From contig VXAU01001770.1 of assembly GCA_013399695.1 (NCBI GenBank), forward strand, positions 372,001-436,000: a stretch of 64,000 nucleotides of DNA, given 5' to 3'. Each line of letters starts with the position of its first letter. The stretch's first letter is position 1. The notes beneath the pieces were generated by a model. It worked only from the letters and a program-made list of their open reading frames with translations. It did not search any database and had not been told where the DNA came from. Made by a program: the position numbers and the translations under genes. Below are positions 1 to 13,259 of the stretch, in pieces. The DNA comes from Formicarius rufipectus. Taxonomy: Eukaryota; Chordata; Aves; Passeriformes; Formicariidae.

Positions 1-621
1 ATCTTCCAGACCAAACCAAGCCACCTGATGTAGTAACATCAAAGTTTTCAATCCAAAATTAATTTCTTCAAGAAACTATGCACAACGATAAATTCTGCAG
101 AATTCAAAGCTCAATTTCTTAAAAATGGACTGCTCTCAAACTACTTTCTTGGGGCACATCTCTGCACAAGTGGTGAGAGACAGGTCAGAACCAGATAGTC
201 AACACCTTGCACAAGGACTGGAATATACTGACTTATACTGTTTTTCCAATATTTGACTAAGAAAATGGTGGCTTTTCATTGTAGTTGAATTGAAATAAAA
301 TGGATAAGGCACAGTCTAGCTGTGTAATTTTACAGACTTAATTGCATATAGTTGAAGTTACTGAGATTTTTGTCTTTGACTTTAGACATACTAGGTGTAG
401 GGCCTAAATATTTCAATGAGATGTGCTAGTACCTTTTAGCATCACTAAATAAATATAAATAATTTACCTCTGTGTTTTTGTTTTTTTTTTTACAAAGGGA
501 AAGCTGAGTGACTTGTGAAATTGCCGGCACCTTTCACCTGTCAGGGGACTCAGTTTAATTGTCTTTGCACTACCAAGATAGTAATTACACTGTGAGAACT
601 AATTATTTCTGAAGTTTCTTG

Positions 622-644
622 TTTTGTTTTTTTGTTTTGTTTTG

Positions 645-674
<30 letters not shown>
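622..674. repeat. TTTTG/TTTG simple repeat
   Basis: An impure run of TTTTG and TTTG units about 53 bases long. It ends next to an AAAGAGAAAG purine stretch. It is a microsatellite or a degraded poly(A) tail of an antisense retroposon; no body of such an element is visible beside it. Confidence 0.85.
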
Positions 675-675
<1 letters not shown>

Positions 676-1500
676 AAGAGAAAGTGAGAAAATAATTTAG
701 CCTGTAGGTACCCAGTGAAGATTTGTTTGCTGAAGAGGCTGCAGAGTACTGGCCATAATTTTGCAGAAACTATTCCATTATGAATGAGATTGAAACCACA
801 AACTAGTGCAACACATTAAGTGAGCAAAAAAAGACAGACCTGCAGTAAGTCTGGCCCCTGCTGCAGCAAATGTTCAGCCTGGCAGGACAAAGCAATGAAT
901 ATTCCGAGTTCATATTTCTCATTCTTTTAAAAATAAACTGTGCCCGTTTTGCTCTTCAGACCATATGGCATGAATCATTTCAGTGAAGCATTCGTCACAT
1001 CATGATTTACACTGACATTATTTATGAACTGGTGAGGCTTCACTGTGAGGAGCTTCATGTATTACAGTCATTCTATGTTGTCTTTCACTCATTTCACTGA
1101 AAGGTAACTTTATTAATCTAAGTTTAAAACTGGGGTTACTGGAGTGAAAAACCAAGCACAAAGTGTTCCTGTTTTTAGATTTACTAGTTGACAATTAACT
1201 TCCTTATAAATGTACACAAGATTTTTATTTTAAGTGTTTATAATCATGGGTGATGTAGGCGGAGATGCCTGATTGTTATTTATTCTGTTTTATTTTAAGA
1301 AAGTATAAGAGGTAAGTCTTATGATAGTTCTTATGCAAATACAGATTTGATTAGGAAATGCTGAACATTGAAGTGGCAAAGAAGGTATGTGACCAGGAAC
1401 ATGAGTTACCTGAGAGGGATTCTCTGATGTCAAAAACCTGCTCATAACTTTTTGATCACTACCTGTTTCTTTATTCCATGGATTTGCCACAATTAAGTGA

Positions 1501-1546
1501 AATTTTTTTTTTTTATTTATTTTTATTTTTATTTTTATTTTTTCCC
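1501..1546. repeat. T-rich (ATTTTT)n tract
   Basis: A 13-T run is followed by repeated ATTT and ATTTTT units. On the other strand it creates a lysine-rich spurious open frame, so that frame is not a gene. Confidence 0.85.
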
Positions 1547-4500
1547 TATTAGCGTCTTCCTGATGAGAAATCAGAGAAAGGAAGAACTTCTGCATATAGT
1601 AAGATAAAATTATTTCTCTGGTAATGAACACAGTGTGACCTCAAGAAATCACTTCAAACTCTGTGCTTCAGGTATTAAAAAAGTGTTATCTGGGTAGTAA
1701 GGATGGTAGACCAGAACTTAATACATTTCAGAAATAATAATAGACATCATACTCTCCTTGACTGATAAAATGTAAAGTATCAGAATATCTGTCCTAGTTA
1801 AAATAAAAGACAGTAAACATGGAATTTATTAAATTATGGGAATAGTTTACTTTTAAAAAAACCCAAATCAAAACATCATAAGGTGGCAAATGTTGTGTCC
1901 TGAATGTAAAGCTGAGACTTTCAGAGTATGAGACATCCATTCCACTGGGGCTTGACTCACAAGTCATACTTCACAATTTATAGCAAAGCTGGATTCTTAA
2001 CATATTGGAATAAAGATTTTTAACAAGCTTCCATCTGTTAAACCATCAAGTTGGCTTGGTCTGATCATGCTTGCTGTTTTAATAAATAGCCAGCATCATT
2101 TTTCAAACCACAGCTTTCAAGTTAGTTTGGAGCATATGAACTTGCACAAGTTGTGGCCAATCCTGAAAGACTCACATTGCTTGTACATTTGGAGAAGCCT
2201 ACACCACAGGGAGGGCCCAACCTCCCATCCTGGTGGCTTGGAAGAAAGGCATACCAGTGCCATTTAGGAAGGGTGGGCTGAGAAGTGACCTCAGGATAAC
2301 CACTTCCTTGACTAATGGTATTGCAAATGAGACATAATTGGTCTCAAACAGGAAGGGAGTGAACCGCTAAAGTCCGAATGCAACTCCCTGTCTGGAAGGT
2401 GTGTTTGCCACAGCCCCTCCAAAAAAAAAAAAAGAAAAAGCTTCTCTGTTAGCATGGGAAAATGAACTGAGGGCATATTTGTCTTTTTGTTGTGTTTTTC
2501 AACAGAGTAAATGAAAACATCAACAAAGAAGTGTGCATGGAATAAAATTCTTGCTTTTTCCTCTCTAAAATAAGACACACTTCTAATTTAAAGGCTTCAG
2601 TAGTGTTACACAAGCAGTTTTAAGGGAGTCTGGTAATGGAAAGGCTTCAACAAGCAAGATTAGAATCCGATGTTTTGCATTCACTGACAAATTCCCTCCT
2701 AGGAAGGGAATTAAAGTCCAAATCAAAGTGTGACCTGAATGTGAATTGGGATAAGATTTTGATACTTAAACTGTACACAGGCTACTCGACTCTGTGTGTA
2801 TAACTTGGAAAGTTAATAATGATGTATTAATAATGGGTATTTACTACCAATCATGTTGTGAGGGAAAAATCAACACACGCTCCCTCTACCTTACCTGGCT
2901 AACACATTTATCCTAGCACTCACTACTGCCAAATCACCTTTCTTTTCTAATCACTGTATGTGAGAATAGGGAGAATTAAGTCAATATCCTAAATGGTTTT
3001 CTCTGAGCAACAGATGTCAAATTAATAAGCTGTTATATGTATGCTCATTGAACATGAAAACTTCCAGAATTTATGGATAACATAACTGAAGGAATCTGAA
3101 GAGAAGCAACAGGAGTCTGTGAGAAGATGGGTGAAGGGACATTTAGGATACATATATATTTTTGATCAGTTTATATATTAGTATTAAAGGTTAAAGCAAA
3201 GCATCAGTAAAGTTAAAATGCATGTTTGTGGTTCAGAGTAAAGCACTCAAGAAGCCATCAAAGTAATAATGGGAGATGTGATTAAAAAAAAAAAAGGTTA
3301 AAAAATGGCTAAATATTAATGGCTAAAAGGATTCACTAACAAGAAAGCCTGAGCATGCTTGTGTTATGCCCCATGTCTCACAAGTCCTGAGTGATAGTAG
3401 TATCCAATAGGAGTATTCAAAATAGGAAGTGATGAGGATTTGGATGCTGATGTCCAACCTCTACCCTTAGAGGTTTTCTTATGAGAGAACAGGAATAAAT
3501 TAATTGTGCAGACTTTTGTCTCTTATCTGTCTTCTCTATTTCTACATCTGTGCTCATTGGTTTCATCATGTATGCTTTTGTGGGATGTTTTTCTCCTCTC
3601 TGTCTCAATCTTGTCCTTGTTCCAGTTCTCCTCATGAACTTCAAGAGACTGCAAAACACAGAAAGGGCTACAGGTTCAGTGAAATGGTTTCTTAATTAAT
3701 CTAATCTATGTGAAACAGCTGGGGTGACATGGCTGAAATGATAAAAAAATGAATAATTAAATGAGCATGAAGCATTTGAGCCCAAATTATGGAAGTCTGA
3801 CAGCATTAGAAGCAAATTAAAAAAACGTATGGTGTTGCCTTTAATGCATGCAGTCTTCCTCTCATGGAAAATCTAATACAAACTCACATACATGCACACA
3901 TCTATACATATATGTATGTGTCTGTAAAAGCAGGTCCCTAACTCATATATCAGGTTGGGGTGAGCTTTTGGTTCTTAGGCTCTCTCCTTCAAATGATCCA
4001 CCTATGTACTGCCTTTGTGAAAAGTTCTTAGCATGGTTTTATTGGATCCTCCTGGGGGGGGAAAAAAAAGGTATTTTTAGAAAGCTTATTTTGCTTTAAA
4101 CTGTAGGCCCTTTTTTTTTTTTTTTCTTAATAGTAACTCAGCCTTTTGGTTTTATTTCACCCCTTTCACCCCCTCTGTTGCTATTCCTTGAGAACTGTGG
4201 GTGGCCGATGAAGCAGTGAACATCACATGATGTCACTTAGCAACCTGATGTTCATAAATAGCAACAATCATTTTTCTAATGGCTATTTTTCCCCATCAGG
4301 AAAAATGTTTAGACCCAGTCCACTCTGACAGTGCCAAATTCTTTCTCTGACCTTCCAGTAAATTTATTGCTCATGCTTTCCCTTTTGAGGATCCAATTTC
4401 ACATGATAGTATCATGGCTGATGCTATTAGAATGTGTCTAATATAGTTCTGAGCTTATTGGTAATGACAGAAATTTTTAGCACCTTTGCATCTCTTTAAG

Positions 4501-6160
4501 AACAGTCTCCTCTCTCTTTTTACAAATGCCTGCATTGCATAAATCTCAGATGCTTTCAACATACTGTTTGTGAGATGAAATCAGAAGGGTCACCCACAAG
4601 TGATTTTTTATATTTTAAATGCCTTTGGGGAGTGCTCAGGAAGCTCTGAATTTTTTAGTTCTTTCATAAAGAATCTGGCAGGATTTGTGTGTATCCTCTT
4701 AATATAATTGTTTAAAATCCTGGCTTTGCTGTAAAGGATTGTCTTTGTTAAATGTCAAGTTTTTGCAAGTAGCTTATCTTGATATATTAAGATGAAAACC
4801 AAATGATAAGATTGCAAACTATGAAAAGTAGAACGGTGCAAGCCTTTGAAAAGGATCTTGCAAAAAAATCGCTTAGGAAATATAGCAAAATTACGCAACC
4901 ACCAAAGCCCAGTTTGTCCCCAAGGAGATCTCTGTCTGAGAGCACAAAAAAACCCCCAACCCCAAATCCTGTCTGTGCAGCATCAGTTCCTCTCTCCCTA
5001 ACCATATGGCTGCAGCTCAGAGTTTAGGGCTCTGTAACTGAGAAGAGGGAGTAATGTGGGTGAAACCAAGACACTGTCATCGTGTATGCGTGACCACTTA
5101 CAGATCCTGCAGCTTCTCTGCATATACTCTTCTCCCTCTCACTATTTGCATTGCTAATTCACACACCAAGTAAGTAGTAGTAGCTGAAGTACAGATAAGG
5201 TTTTCTTGCTCCCTTTGTTTTTCATTTGACTTTTTTTTTTTTTTTAACTAATATACTACAGAATAGAGAAGTAAGGAAGACTCTACTTCCTTCCTATTGC
5301 TGAGACATTTTGCAATTTGTAATTTCCTTCTGGGGAACTGCATTTCAATTCTATAAAAATGTTGGGGCGGGGAGAACTCTGATTGAAACACTTATCCCGC
5401 AGAGCTCTACACTGCTCTCACATAGCTGCACTATCTCATATCAACAAACTACTGCTATCTGAGCCACATTAGGCATAGCAGCTCGCATCTGGAGGGTGAC
5501 AGCAATGAAATTGCTACAGTCAGTCTTGAAATTTCAACTTCAGTGTGTCTGCTGAAAGCTGGAAGAATAGTAACTGTGAATATACCGCTTCCTCTTGTTG
5601 GGGGAAGTGAGGGCAGAGGTACATAATCATCACCTCTCAGTCCACTAAAACCTTTAAACTCAGCTTAACAGGAGAGGCAGATAAAGTGATCCATATGATA
5701 TATTACTGTCTACAATTTCTTCCTACAAGCAAGCAAAGTTAAAACTACTGTCATGAAAGATGAATTCATCCAAGCTAGGATGTAATGTAAATTCTGCAGA
5801 CTGAAAAAAAATGAATGAGTGATTATGGTCTCTGCAAACACATGTTTTACTCCCTGCCAATGCAAGAATTTTTTTTTTTTAATTCACATTTTTATTTCTA
5901 TATACATGATGAGATTACTCACAGAAATCATCACATTCAGGATGTGCTGGCTGGAGACACAGGAAGAGCAAGTCCTTAGCCTGATTTCTTCCCAACAGAT
6001 TTTTATTTGCCTCATAATCATTTTACATGTTATAGTATGAATTAGAGTTGGAAGACATAGCTAAACCAAAGACACATTGTGGGATGTAGCAAAGCTAAAA
6101 TCTCAAACAGTTATGAGTTGCAATGAAGATGATTTAGGAATATTTCATGCTTTTTGTATG

Positions 6161-6174
6161 TCAGTAGATGGTGC
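6161..6174 (+). promoter_or_regulatory. CTCF-like core motif (candidate)
   Basis: The sequence TCAGTAGATGGTGC fits the CTCF core pattern CCASYAGRKGGCRS at 12 of 14 positions. Its last 13 bases are identical to a motif at 21532-21544 on the same strand. Binding is inferred from the motif only. Confidence 0.25.
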
Positions 6175-9100
6175 TCTGTTTACTATCTGCATACACAATG
6201 TATGTGAACAGAATGGTTTTATAGGCAGCAATTATTAGGTAGCCTCCCCTTAGTGCAATGGAAAAGACTTCTGGGGAGAAAAAATATATTAAATTCAAGC
6301 TATTAATAATTTTAGTTATTTTTACTTGAAAATACACAATTTTTCCTGTTATTTTCTTTCTAACTCCCCTTTCAGTTTAGGTGTGTTCATAGAGGGGTTT
6401 TGCTGCAGCAGCATATTACAGAGCAAATAAAATCAAACTAGTGAATAAATTTGCTTCACAAATTAACTGATTTTCATTGTAACCCCCATACACACAGCTC
6501 CATGTTGCTCCATATGTAGGTCCACTTAGGTCCTTAACTGACAATGATATTCTTTAATATCTCTCGAGACCCTCATTGCTGCAATAAACTTACTTGTAAT
6601 ATATTTTATGTTAGCTCTTTATGCTGATCTTCACAAATTATCATTCTCTTTATTTATTCTGAACATTAGGTGACATCTGTAACACATTGGCATTATTTAA
6701 GAGTTCTCCTGTAGGAGTTTTTGCTCATCCTTGTTTTATTTCTTTTACATATAGATGCCAATTCAGATGCCAAACTACCTAGAAGCTTTCAAATCACAGA
6801 TAGGAATAAACATTAGTGGGTACCCAAGGATCTTTCTCCCACTTTTTTCCTCACACAGAGTTGGTGCTCCTTGCCCTCTGCCCTCTACTTAAAGATAAAA
6901 TAAAGGTAGTGAAAAAGTATTTTGATATGGAAAAAAGTGATTTTAGTTGGTGATTCCACTGAGACACTGCTGTGTTTCAAAAAAAAAAAGAAAAAGGCAA
7001 ATGGAAGTGAGAATCAGGATGAGTTTCCAGGCCAGTTTTCAACTCTGTCCATCTTCTTGCAGACAAGTCAATGGACACGCTCAAATCTTTCTCTAGGTTT
7101 TGCATGCTATTCCAGACTATATTTCCAGACTATATTCCATAATGCGTGAAAAGACTTACAAGTCAAAGGGTGAAGCTCATAGGACTGATTTATCTGAGCA
7201 AGAGATAGCTTTGTTATCTGGTAGGAAATATCAAGGGGCAGGAAAGGGTCTCATGTTTCCATTGTTCAAAGTAACAGTCAAATTGTGGTTTTGAATCACT
7301 AAAAAAATAGGGTTGGAGGTGATATACTTAAACTCACTATTTCTGCATTTTCTGTGTTGTGGGAGATCTAAATTCAAACCTCCGCTATGTAGCCTTTGGT
7401 CACACCCCTCCAACACTCCCCACAGCTGTCCCCACACCATGTCTCCAGTCCCACCAGCGCCCACAGCCTCCTGCTTTCACCCCCATCACATCCTTGTCCC
7501 CATCCCACTGGGCTGGAGGCTAAGGCTTTCTCAGGCAAGCTGCCTTCTTAAAGATTGACAGTTAGTAATAAATTGGTTTCACAGAGAAATGTTGAGAAGC
7601 GAGTCCTCCCCTACCCAGCAGCATGCCTTGAAAATCCACCTTTTTGACATGGCAAATAGGTGTTTTATAGAAAGCAAACTGTACTAAAGAAATTTGTCAG
7701 AGTACCTGCTGGATGGAACGATCACCTGGAAGCAATTACACCAGCACTGATGGGGCCCAAGTGTGGGACCCATAGCCTCATGGGTTACTCAGCCAGGACG
7801 AACTATTGGGACTACCTCATATGCCCTTCTTATTGAAGAATTTTACATAGTAAATCAAGAATCATAGATAAAACACTATGAGGAACCTCTGTTTTGTGAA
7901 TCCTGGCAGAGCCCCAGAGCTGTGAAGCAAACTGTTTGATTGCAACTTGATGCACCTATATGTCCATACAAGATAAATTCACACATGAAATATTAGGTAT
8001 TGAATGATTTCAGGTGCTTTTCAGTGTTGAGTAGATAAGGAACTGAATGTTCTGTAAGTGCCTGCAGAGACATTTAAGAAAAAAATCCTTGCTCTGAATT
8101 TAGCCCACAATCCCTGTGAGACAGGGTTGGCTGTCCATGAAAAGGGAACACCTGGAATTATTGTAAAGGAAAGAACTTGGTAAGACTGAGAAGCGTAGGG
8201 GCAGCACAACTGTATAGAAAGGGAGGCAGGTTAATGTATTTGATGGAATAGGACAATTTCCTGAAATATAAGTTTCAGGAGGAGAAAATAGATTTTTCAA
8301 CCAAAAATGTTAAGTAAGTTTCTTCTTAGATTCTACAACTGTAGTAAACATTTATGAAGAAATTACCTACTTGAAGAAATAAATAAAGATTAACAGCTTT
8401 CATTTTATATGCTAGCAGCCAAAGTAGTTTCTCACTTTGTGGAATTCATCCAGGCTTCTACTCTCTAACTTTAGTGAGTTACTCCAGATTTAAACCAGTG
8501 TAAGCAAGGACAAGTTTAAAATACTTGTGCCACAATTGGCCTTGGAAAATACATTTCTCCATGATACACCTTAAACTGACTGCTAAGGCAGACAGCATGT
8601 CTTGCCCATAATAATTTTGTATTTGCTTCTTTTCCTCAGTCCTTAAAATGACTTCATGACTTCATAACTCTAAGAGTAAATACATTATATAATGAATACA
8701 CTTTTTCTTCAATATTTGGAGGAAATTAAAGTAAACATTGTATATAATAATGCTGCATGGAAAAAGCAATGATAATTAACTGATGAGGGAGTTAATATGA
8801 AGGGCACTTAGTTAATCCTGTGGTCTGAGGTAAATGGCAGACAATCAAGTAAACCTAATTAACATCATAAAACAAAGACAAACAGCATTAGCCCACCAGT
8901 TCTTAGCTAATTTCTTATTTTCTTCAGAAAACTATTGCATGAAAAGGTTAGGGCTTATATACTCAATTAAATGTAATTCCATAAATGAATTGTTATGCTT
9001 TAGTCAAAGTTGACCCAGACTTTCAATCCACACTCCTGCAAACAGGCCTTACTCAGGCAGACAGACCTTGGAGTTTTGCCTAAGGGCATCTCCACCCCTT

Positions 9101-11478
9101 TATTCTGCTACCTGAGCACTGCACAAGGAGAGAGGCATCAGTGAGAAGAGAGACAAACCACACAACCATTGCAATAATTATGATATCAAATTTCAATGCA
9201 GGCAGTTAAATGAGAGAAACCTTGCTGAAGCATCAGCACCTGGGAAAAGCTCCCAAGTTTTGCTTTAGGGGAAGGATTTATGACATTTTCATTGGGGTTT
9301 TATAAAGCAAATATCAATAATTAAATTTATTTTCTGGTCATTCTGTTCGTTTCTTCTGCTGTTCATTAATTCCTGGAGAATTCTACATCACTTGTACATA
9401 GTCTTTCCAAGAATATACCACTGTGGTTAAACATTATGAGAAGCACTTTAGATGCCATTTCTTCATACATTTATACACAGAAACTTAAATATTGAGTATC
9501 ACAGGATGCAAAATAAGAATCCTTTTAAAAACTTCCTATTTTCACAAATTAACTTAGAAATGAGTGAATGGGACTCAGAAGGCCTTTTGAAAAGTGAATG
9601 TTTCTTTCTATCTACATGAGCCATTTGAGGTGAACTAAGTTTCAACTCTCAGGTGAGGAGGATTACCAGATTAAAATATCTAACAGTATGATGAACTAGC
9701 ACATTTTTTCCTAGGAAAAAGGGTAATAATAATAGGATTTTTTCCTGTTTATGCAGTACTTACAGGTTGTTTAAGAATAAGCAGTTCAGTTACTTCATGA
9801 TGTTGACTGTTAAAGGGTAAAAACACTGAAATAGGGTGCTCTGAATCCTTGTCCCTCTTGAGTCCTGACCTGGCATGTGTCCATCCCTAGGGAAAGTCAA
9901 TAGGAATGTTGCCATATTTATTAAGAGTGACTGGGAGGGCACACAGAAATGCAGTTGTCCATCTGCTGGAAATCTCAGCTATGCTGTTCTGTAGAAAAAG
10001 CTCAATTTCACCTAAGTATCTTTATCTAAAAAATAAAGAGTAGGATAGAAGAACAGAATAGAGAACAGCTTTCTACTTTAAAGTTAGGATTTGTGTGAAA
10101 TATTGGGTGCTTTGTCCACAATTCATGAAATTCAGTAAGCATTAGCTATAAACATCAGAATTTTGTCTTGTACAGACGTCACTATGATAGTTTGATTAAC
10201 TTTTCTGTGCATTTTGTATTGTTGTATTCTTAACAGTACTGCCCTTTTCCTGTTGCCCTTCATGTTGTTTTTTATTTCTTCTAATGACAAAGCAGTGTCT
10301 GATTACATATGTAAAACATTTACCCAAATATTAGTCTTTATTGAGAACTAATGGAATAGAGAACTCACTGTTAAGAAATAAGGCAAGTTAAGAAGGGATA
10401 TGTGCACGTAGTAAAGAGGTGTCATGGAATGACAGGAAAAGGGCAGCACCTTTAAATTAAGAAAGGAAAATGATGTAATAATAATTAAACCACAAAACAG
10501 AACTCCAACACAGTGAATGAGCAATAAAAATAAGGTAATAAAAAGGAGTACTGAACTAGCTCATGAGACATGTTATTACAGTGAACATTATGCTAGCACT
10601 GTTTATTTTGCTTAGCATTATGGCCACCTTCAAGGTTGTTATGACAAATGTGTGTGAGTGTTTAACGGAAAGTGAACATTTTTTTTAGCTAAGAAGGCAT
10701 CCGCAAGTTTTCTGCCTACTCAATTTCCTAAATTACATGCCACATAAATTTAACTTTATTGGCACTAGACAAATGTTAACATTAACCACTTACTGCTTAA
10801 AACAATCTTCAAAACATTCAGTGTGTTTCTGTGTTGACATTCTTCAATCCATAAATTGTAAACCATTTAGTTTTGCTTGAAAAAAGTATTCACTCTAAAG
10901 CACAACTATAGCACCTAAATAAGAAGTTCTACTATCAGAGATAAAATTAATATATACAACTTCTAATGGATTTAAGGGAAATTAAAGTTTTTTTCATAAC
11001 TGGCCTTTAAATGACTTTTGTCATGGCACTGAAAGTCTTATTCATGAAGTGACACTACAATTTATACAAGCTTCTTACAGCAGAGGGAGTAAGGGAGGAA
11101 AAACACAATAGGGTTTCTCCATGTGACTTACAAAAATATTATCAATGTGGCTCATTCACTAAGCAATGACAAATTCAGAGGCCTGTTACCAGCTGGAATA
11201 GATGTATTGGACCAAACAAAGAGGGAAAGTGGAATCGGGACAACCACACTCTGAAAGTGCGCTAAAAATAGACCACATCAAGGTCATTGGAACCCAGCAC
11301 ACAGGAGGGTTGTACATTAACAGTTCTGTTCTTCAGACTGTAATGCAATTTATAAAGATTAAACTCGGTATTTGGGATCTTGGTGGCATAGGAAGCAGGT
11401 GAGCAGTTCCCACCTGGCCTGTCAGGGAGTGCTAGGCAGCTAGATTATCCTTGCAACGTTTGAAGCTGTGCAGGTAGT

Positions 11479-11490
11479 GGTTAATAATGT
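11479..11490. repeat. Target-site duplication, left copy
   Basis: GGTTAATAATGT occurs here and again, without mismatch, at 11748-11759. The two copies exactly flank the tRNA-derived SINE. A perfect 12-bp duplication means the insertion is recent enough not to have mutated there. Confidence 0.85.
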
Positions 11491-11657
11491 TGTTGTTGTT
11501 GTTGGCTGGACTTCGCAAACGAAGATCTTGGGATAAGCCTGCACAATGGATTTTTTAGGTGAGGCACAGTGTGCGCAGAACTGGCCCCACTCCCTTTACT
11601 CCTGAGGTTCATCTTGCCACGGCCGAGCAGCTCGGACGGTGACAGCGAGTTCCTCCA

Positions 11658-11668
11658 GGATTCGAACC
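11658..11668 (-). promoter_or_regulatory. RNA polymerase III B box of the SINE
   Basis: On the minus strand this reads GGTTCGAATCC, a perfect match to the B-box consensus GGTTCGANTCC. It lies about 45 bases downstream of the A box, a spacing expected for a tRNA with a long variable arm. Confidence 0.8.
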
Positions 11669-11712
11669 AGCGTCCTCAGAGGAGGAGCCGGCTCCACAGG
11701 CGGGGGCCTACG

Positions 11713-11724
11713 CCACTCGGTCAA
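11713..11724 (-). promoter_or_regulatory. RNA polymerase III A box of the SINE
   Basis: On the minus strand this reads TTGACCGAGTGG, close to the tRNA A-box pattern TRGYNNARNNGG (GAC in place of GGC). With the B box it forms the internal promoter of the element. Confidence 0.65.
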
Positions 11725-11747
11725 CGCCCGCCGCCTCTCAAGTGTAA

Positions 11748-11759
11748 GGTTAATAATGT
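11748..11759. repeat. Target-site duplication, right copy
   Basis: This is the second perfect copy of GGTTAATAATGT, next to the 5' (tRNA) end of the minus-strand SINE. Confidence 0.85.
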
Positions 11760-13259
11760 AAGTGAATAATGAAAACACTAAATGGCGAGTGGGGTCACAA
11801 TGGAAGCTCTGAGACAAGATGAAAAGATAGTGTCAAAAGAAGAATATAAGATTGGGAAGTCCAACTAATCAGACCTCAGCATTTCAAAAGTAATGGATCA
11901 ATCTCCTCTCTTGGGTCCTCAAACTGAAGGTACACTGCCCTCTAACCTAATAACTAAACTATTTTGTGATATTGATGGAAACCTTGTTGCATGTTTTTTA
12001 TTTTCTGAAACATTATTTAGGAGATGCTTTTTTAAAAGATTTTTTTTTCTATTTGTTTCTAGGGGATGACTGGAAAAAACCTGTCATGGTTTGTACATCT
12101 TAGCACAAGATTGCAATTTCATCATTGAGGTGCATGACGAAACATAACACTGTCACTGCTGGCCTAACAAAAACCAGCAGGAGGCTTCAAGTCACAACAC
12201 AAGAACCTGTAAGATTACAAGTGATATTGATCATGTTCGTGCCTGATGTTTGCTGTCGAAGATTCAAGCTCACAACAGATCTCCTACAGAGCTGTCCATG
12301 ACCCTGTCAAAAGAACTCTAAAGCAGCATGCATATATATGAAGCATGTCTACAAATGTTCCTGAAGCTGATGCTCTTCTAAAGCTAGAGGTGGCAAACAG
12401 CATTAAAGCCTAAACTTGCTGCTCAGGGAACATGGTATATAAGCAAACAGGTGACTGAGAACAAGAGGGGAAAAAAAAAAACCCAGAACACTTTTCTGGG
12501 ATATATTTGGTGATGGAAGAGAAGCAGAATCTCCTGGCTGTGGAGATTTTGCTTGAGATACCACAATCTGTTTCAACATCAGACTGGGTATTTTTGCCAT
12601 TCTTCAGGACATGCTGTGGCTCACTCAGCTCTGCCCAGCTGAAAAGAAACTTTTCATGCTATGCACCTCTGCAGAGTGCTACATGAGGTAATTGTGTTGG
12701 TAGAAATCTAGAATGGCTGTATTTGAGCTAAACACAAGAGCAGAACTAATGCAGGGGTTGAGCAAGGCTGAATACCAAGCTGCTAAGGTAAATTCCATCT
12801 CAGCTTTCCCATTCTGGTCAGTTAATGGCTTGAAAAACTGGAAACAACCTTATACAGCTGATGTTTAGCATCAGTTAACAATAACTCTGGAGCTGGAGCT
12901 ATTTCACCTGAAGAACACTGTCAATAAGCCACTCTAAGACACTGTCTACATGTTATCTAGCTAACTGCTGCTTGCTCACTGACATACATAATGGATATAA
13001 GTCTTCAGCAAGCTTATGTTTTTGGAAGAAACCAAGACTGTGCACTCAGCAATTCTTTGCATTCACCACATATGAGTCCAGTTCACTTTTAAAGCAATTT
13101 TACATCCTGAATGGCTAATATGTATGACCATTATAAGTTAGTATCTTCCAATATATAATTGACCTGGAGGATGCTACCAAAAAAAATCCCACCTGTTTGG
13201 GAAAGATCTTCAGTCTTGATTCAACATCACAAATTACTGTCGACTGTCACCTAACAGTC
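11760..13259. other. Intergenic DNA, possibly partly a pseudogene
   Basis: No intact gene. On the minus strand near 12200-12260 a short frame reads NMINITCNLTG, reminiscent of the IYITCHLKV motif of ZP domains. It is too short to call alone. The rest shows nothing recognisable. Confidence 0.45.

Larger units (their letters stand above)
1..11478. other. Intergenic DNA, no gene recognised
   Basis: This AT-rich stretch lies beyond the proposed 3' end of SPRED1. The open frames in it are short (about 110 codons or fewer), show no family motifs and are not flanked by convincing splice signals. It contains simple T-rich tracts and one CTCF-like motif, listed separately. I saw no CR1 fragment here that I could defend. 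Confidence 0.7.
11491..11747 (-). mobile_element. tRNA-derived SINE, full length, with target-site duplication
   Basis: A 257-bp GC-rich insert stands out from AT-rich surroundings. Read on the minus strand it starts near a tRNA-like head: an A-box-like TTGACCGAGTGG at 11724-11713 and a perfect B box GGTTCGAATCC at 11668-11658. Between them is a GC-rich arm-like stretch, so the head resembles a class II tRNA (Leu or Ser type, with a long variable arm). A unique body follows, and the 3' end is an (AAC/ACA)n tail. Perfect 12-bp direct repeats flank it. These are the hallmarks of a SINE copied from an RNA polymerase III transcript. The tail is not the ATTCTATG type used by CR1, so another LINE, perhaps of the RTE clade, may have mobilised it. 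The family name is not known to me. Confidence 0.82.

Noticed and set aside
11658..11724. A functional tRNA gene
   Set aside because: The T-arm and acceptor stems do not pair fully and the element has a body, tail and target-site duplication, so it is a SINE.
11569..11817. Arg/Pro-rich open frames on both strands
   Set aside because: They fall in the GC-rich tRNA-derived SINE and are explained by it.
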